DNA from: Enoplosus armatus
Taxonomy: Eukaryota > Chordata > Actinopteri > Centrarchiformes > Enoplosidae
Assembly: GCF_043641665.1 (NCBI RefSeq)
Contig: NC_092203.1
Span: 8,657,067 to 8,721,066, forward strand
Reading direction: 5' to 3'
DNA length: 64,000 bases
Shown: positions 60,451 through 64,000 of the stretch, in pieces
Layout: each line of letters starts with the position of its first letter
Position numbering within the stretch: position 1 is the first letter of the stretch
Notes under the pieces: generated by a model
Seen by the model: only the letters and a program-made list of their open reading frames with translations
What the model was told of the DNA's origin: nothing
The model's database searches: none
Position numbers and translations under genes: made by a program

Positions 60451-61103
60451 ACTCTCCTGTCTGTGGCTTTCCAAGCTTCATATATTTCCCTCTCTTTCTT
60501 TTCCTCTTCTAAGCTGCAAAGTATTTTCTTTTGCTTATGCATCTGTAGGTGGGAAGATGCCGTGGCTTCACCCTTCACCTCTTACCCTCTGTTCAAACTT
60601 TCCTCTCTTTGCATAGCTTGTATAGAGTCCTGTTTCTTCATCTTCCACCTGTCTGTCTCTCTTCTCTCGGGGAAGGCAGATAAATTAGCTTTGTCTCTGC
60701 CCTCTAGCTCTTTCCCTTTGTGTCTCTGCTCCCTCCGTCTCTCCTTTGCTTCGTTGCTCTGGAGCCCCATCGGGGGCATCAGGGGCGCTAACATCCCTCC
60801 TGGCCAAACATTGCACCCCCTGCCGCTCTCTCCGTTGAGAATAACAGGGTGAAGCGAGGGCGCTCTGCTATTCAGATCAGCGTCGAGGAAAATGAAGCTA
60901 TCTCCCCACCCGCTCCCCCACCCTTCCCCTCATCCTGGCCCCGTAGGCAGGTTCCCCGCTCAACTGGGATCCGCCGATGACGCCATGCTGCTCTCCAAGG
61001 AGTCTGAAATCAGGGGGCCGGGGCTCTAAGCGAGCGTAGTGGAAGGAGCAGAAACCCTGAAGGGCAGCTTAGAGGGGAGGGAGTGCTTTTCGGAGATTTT
61101 GTG

Positions 61104-61110
<7 letters not shown>

Positions 61111-61137
<27 letters not shown>
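61111..61137. repeat. (GT)n microsatellite
   Basis: Perfect array. Confidence 0.95.
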
Positions 61138-61141
<4 letters not shown>

Positions 61142-61169
61142 GGTGGGGGGTGCTGTGTAAGTATTGCTC

Positions 61170-61420
61170 AGTGAAGCTATAGATTACCGTCTCTGTCAGC
61201 TGCGACGGCCACCGCTGATGAGCTCCTGCGCGGTATCATTTGGTATCGATTAGGCACTGCGACGCAAACACACAAAGGCTGTTGGCGAGATGGCCGTTGC
61301 CTCGGGCTACTGGTCATTTAGCTGTCACCTCAAAGTGATGGTTTGGCCCGGCTCACCAGATCAATGGGAGACACAGGCCCCATAACACACTATGGCAGGA
61401 TAAGACATGTGCGTAGACAC
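61170..61420. promoter_or_regulatory. Candidate intronic regulatory block
   Basis: TATAGATTACCGTCTC, GTATCATTTGGTATCGATTA GGC, GGTCATTTAGCTGTCACCTC and CACCAGATCAATGGG; complex, with many CpGs for an intron. Confidence 0.3.
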
Positions 61421-61900
61421 ACTCACATATGTGCACGTACACACTCTGTGACAGACTGCTCTCTGGATTAAGTGTCTGCCCAAACTTTTCCTTCGATTAA
61501 AGCGCCAAGTGTGTTGCTGAATTACAAACGGCAATAACAAAGATGGCTGTAAACAAAGTCAGTAAAGTATAACGCTGGGTCATAAAAAGGAAATCAAAAG
61601 AATAAGAAAAAAAGCTTAAGACAATTTGATTCTCTGGTTCATCGCAGGCCAGATTTTCCTATCGATGTGAGCAGCCTTACCTGAAGGGGCGAACTGATTC
61701 ATTTCTCTGGGAGATTTTAATCAGAGCTGGTATCGCAGTGGTATTGCATTCACACCCTGTGAATCAAAGCAAGGCCCTCTTATTTTCTGTGACCAATGAC
61801 ATTGTGCGATTTAAATAAAAGCATGTGATGTGTATTATTTGATACTAATCATAAAAATAGTCTTTTCAGAAAATGATATGCAGTACAAAGTTGCCATGTA

Positions 61901-61905
61901 TGCAA
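61901..61905. repeat. Target-site duplication, left copy
   Basis: TGCAA directly abuts the TG terminus of the solo LTR and is repeated exactly at 62340-62344. Confidence 0.75.
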
Positions 61906-62005
61906 TGTTCCAGGTAAACAACTAGCAGACGTTGGGGTCCCATAAAGATAAGATGTGTTCCAGGAACACAACTAGCAGATGTTGGGGTCCCATAAAGATA
62001 AGATG
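61906..62005 (+). repeat. Two tandem 50-bp units at the 5' end of the LTR
   Basis: Both units start TGTTCCAGG and share ACTAGCAGA, GTTGGGGTCCCATAAAG and ATAAGATG, differing at only a few positions. Tandem units in U3 often act as enhancer repeats in retroelements; whether they do so here is inference. Confidence 0.85.
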
Positions 62006-62339
62006 TATTGTTGTTTAGTGGTCTTCTTTGGTATGTGAAAGGTCATTCTGAGAGGTCTCTTTTCCTGACCCCTCGACAGGAAACAGAACTTTACAGACTC
62101 ATGTTTTGTAGTAGAACCCCATGTATGCTTAAAGGTATAAAAGACGAGCTTGAACAGTGTTCAGGGCAGCAGTACTGATTCGGCTACGGGTGCTGTACAG
62201 GTCAAGATGCGCATGCCTGTTGATCCTGATCTTTGATGCAAATAAAGAATATTATGTGAAAAGTCAGTATCAGCGGAGTTTCCTTCCATCATCAAATCAT
62301 CGTCTACATCTGGGGAATGAAGAAGAAATTGACGACACA
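61906..62339 (+). mobile_element. Solo LTR with 5-bp target-site duplication
   Basis: The 434-bp segment begins TGTTCC and ends GACACA (TG...CA termini) and is flanked by the direct repeat TGCAA at 61901-61905 and 62340-62344. Inside are a TATAAAAG box at 62136-62143 and an AATAAA signal at 62241-62246, spaced as expected for U3-R-U5 on the + strand. The first 100 bp are two tandem copies of a 50-bp unit (61906-61955 and 61956-62005). No internal retroelement sequence follows, so it is a solo LTR left by LTR-LTR recombination. A 5-bp duplication fits Ty3/Gypsy, BEL, Copia or some ERVs; the clade cannot be assigned. It lies in sense orientation within klf7 intron 1. Confidence 0.8.
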
Positions 62340-62344
62340 TGCAA
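62340..62344. repeat. Target-site duplication, right copy
   Basis: TGCAA directly abuts the CA terminus of the solo LTR and matches 61901-61905. The perfect match suggests a fairly recent insertion, though five bases carry little information on age. Confidence 0.75.
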
Positions 62345-62643
62345 CACGCAATGAACAGACTGTCAGCTGAATGTGAAACAACAAAAGAAAGAGATGCAGA
62401 GCTGCAGAGTTAATTCATCCATGACATGATTGTTACTCACTTTTAAAATGAGTAATCAAACCACTGCTAGATGTAAAAAATGGCCGAACCAAGCAATCAA
62501 AATGTCATGTTGGCGCTGAAAAGGAATCTTTTTCCAATTTGTGGAAGATGATGATGACAATCAAAAGCACATTTTCTGCAAACGCTGTTTTTGCGTTGGT
62601 GAAAACATCAGAACACAAATGCATACAGCCACCTAAATCATCC

Positions 62644-62742
62644 CTTTCTTGACAAGATTTAGAAGAGAAAAATCGATATTCTCGCATAAAGACTGGGGGA
62701 AAACAGGGGGCAACAGCTCGCCTGGCTCTGTCCAAAGGTAAG
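62644..62742 (+). mobile_element. Dispersed teleost repeat, GTTAGCTTAGC family, copy 4 (fragment)
   Basis: CTTTCTTGACAAGATTTAGA, ATCGATATTCTCGCATAAAG, ACTGGGGG, GCTCGCCTGGCTCTGTCC and AAAGGTAA appear in family order, but the GTTAGCTTAGC core itself is deleted and the 3' half is absent. Confidence 0.6.
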
Positions 62743-62884
62743 GACTCCAATTTCTCAAAATAATGAAGTTTTATTTTACAAAATTCAATTCTAAGCAAAA
62801 AGTGATTTGTATATAATCCTGAATGATGCAGCCCTGAAAGGAAGGTGCTGCAGGGAATCATGGGTCATCTTTGAAAAGATGTGA

Positions 62885-63245
62885 CAGCGTCCCCCCAACC
62901 TCAGAGCCTTTAACAATAGTGCTGCTTCACCCCCTCCAGCTCCTGCCCTTTTCAACCCTGCCAGCATCAGCTCTGAATATTATTCATAGCACCTTGTCTC
63001 TATCACGGCATCTTTAAAACTAAACACGGTTATCCTAAAATTAATGAGCCGTATCCACCCCATTACATTTATCTGTTTAGTGGTGTTTTGGGCCTTCCAT
63101 TAGGGCATTATGCATGCTCTTCTCTTCATATTTATAACCCAGGCTTTTTATTAGCGACGTAGCGGGGTGCTAACAGTTGGGAGGCAGCCTGCGCTTTGAT
63201 GGTGATGGCAGGCGGCTTGGCTCAGGCCAAATGTGACGGGGAGAG
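62885..63245. promoter_or_regulatory. Candidate intronic regulatory block
   Basis: CTTTAACAATAG (SOX-type), GAATATTATTCATAGC, CTAAAATTAATGAGCC, GGCATTATGCATGCTC and TTTTTATTAGCGACG across 350 repeat-free bases. This is one of the longest complex stretches in the intron. Confidence 0.36.
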
Positions 63246-63322
63246 AGGATCAGCTGCCAGGCCAAGGGCCCCGTGGAAGAGGGGAGGAGAGGGTGAGACA
63301 GAGAGGAGACGCGAGGGCTCGA

Positions 63323-63341
63323 GGAGAGAGAGAGAGAGAGA
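63323..63341. repeat. (GA)n microsatellite
   Basis: Short perfect array in a purine-rich run (63275-63341). Confidence 0.92.
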
Positions 63342-63902
63342 CTTTTTGAACTTAAACGTCAGAGAATGAAAAGTAGAAGTTGGAGAATTAGGACTGGTTC
63401 CACCGCCTGTCTTGTAATCTCCTGATATTTATGGCTTTTTACCGGAGTAAAGTGGGGAGTGAAGAAGCTAAAATAAACTGTGCAATGTCCTGACCCTAAC
63501 CTTAACTCTAATACTGTCGGACACTTCTGTGGATGCTGAGTCTCGTGGTTTTGCTATGTTTTCATGTTCACTTTCTCATTGATTCTTTAACGTTTATTTA
63601 TGAGCCCATAATGTGCACTAAACACCACTGAACTAAACACGAAATGTTTTAATGATAATGATGATAAATAGAACCGAAAGCAGACCTTCATTTCCACCTG
63701 CACCAATCACTTCTGACTGACGACTTCCTTCCCCTGTTGTATAGCTACTATTTTCATTATCAAGTACATTCCAATAAAATATCAACCCAAACACTACTTT
63801 GTAGTATTGTAGTATGTATTTTTTGTGACATGTTTTGCCACTGAAGCCACAGCTGAGTATTGCTGAAATGATATTGGGGACGGCAAGAAAGCTGGAAGAA
63901 AC

Positions 63903-63955
63903 GTCAATGCAAGTCAAACATTCAGTCTTCTCAAATGTGAGGAACTGCTGCTTTA
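63903..63955 (-). mobile_element. Fragment of the same repeat family as 59190-59453
   Basis: On the minus strand, AAAGCAGCAGTTCCTCACAT and TTGAGAAGACTGAATGTTTG match the 3' part of that family (AAGCAGCA...CTCACATTTGAGAAG...AATGTTT). It is short and close to the window end, so it could be the edge of a longer copy. Confidence 0.4.
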
Positions 63956-64000
63956 GTTTTTTTAAAACGTTTCTTTGAATGTTGCTATGGTGACGATACA

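Larger units (their letters stand above)
46724..64000 (+). other. klf7: klf7 intron 1 (5' part; downstream exon not in window)
   Basis: From the donor at 46718 to the window end I found no acceptor followed by the TCLELE-type continuation or by C2H2 zinc-finger sequence, so the intron is at least 17 kb. It contains CNE-like blocks, two GTTAGCTTAGC-family copies plus a fragment, a solo LTR and several microsatellites. A long first intron is also known for mammalian KLF7. Confidence 0.6.

Noticed and set aside
46717..64000. Search for klf7 exon 2 and for a KLF7 intronic microRNA
   Set aside because: No TCLELE-type reading frame after an AG acceptor, no C2H2 finger motif and no hairpin that I could match to a known miRNA were seen.
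1..64000. Bacterial-type features (operons, ribosome binding sites, CRISPR, insertion sequences)
   Set aside because: Composition, repeats and the spliced gene show vertebrate DNA; direct repeats here are microsatellites or transposon copies without spacer structure.

Overview
This is animal genomic DNA, almost certainly from a ray-finned fish and probably a percomorph teleost. The evidence is a vertebrate-type split gene with a CpG-rich promoter, very many (CA)n/(GT)n tracts, and interspersed repeats I recognise as common teleost families (for example the GTTAGCTTAGCTTAGC family and the GGGCTGCA...CTAA family). There are no operons, rRNAs, tRNAs, CRISPR arrays or long open reading frames.

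I can support one gene. A single coding exon at 46616-46717 (+) encodes the first 34 residues of a KLF6/KLF7-group Kruppel-like factor, best matched to KLF7. It ends in a GTATGT splice donor in phase 0. Upstream lies a compact CpG-rich promoter/leader (about 46160-46615) with CCAAT, CRE-like and GC-box motifs and a run of short upstream ORFs. The next klf7 exon, which would begin with the TCLELE continuation, was not found. Positions 46718-64000 are therefore read as part of a long first intron, and 1-46160 as 5' intergenic DNA. A gene-poor region upstream of KLF7 is what I would expect from the mammalian locus.

The non-coding DNA falls into three classes. (1) Complex, low-repeat blocks with homeodomain-, POU- and SOX-type motifs look like conserved non-coding elements (for example around 3.0, 10.3, 23.7, 33.0, 38.1, 43.6, 47.7, 55.1 and 63.0 kb). 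Conservation cannot be tested here, so these are low-confidence candidates. (2) Interspersed repeats: a solo LTR with an intact TGCAA target-site duplication (61906-62339), four copies of the GTTAGCTTAGC family, three copies of a palindromic CACAGGTG-ended element, and several older fragments. (3) Simple repeats: about 25 CA/GT arrays, long G and C runs, and a 340-bp pyrimidine-rich minisatellite-like tract.

The layout suggests one developmental transcription-factor gene embedded in regulatory DNA. I saw no clear sign of an undescribed protein-coding system. The observations most worth checking are the uORF cluster in the klf7 leader, the solo LTR in sense orientation inside intron 1 with a duplicated 50-bp unit at its 5' end, and the facing GT/CA arrays on both sides of the promoter/exon.
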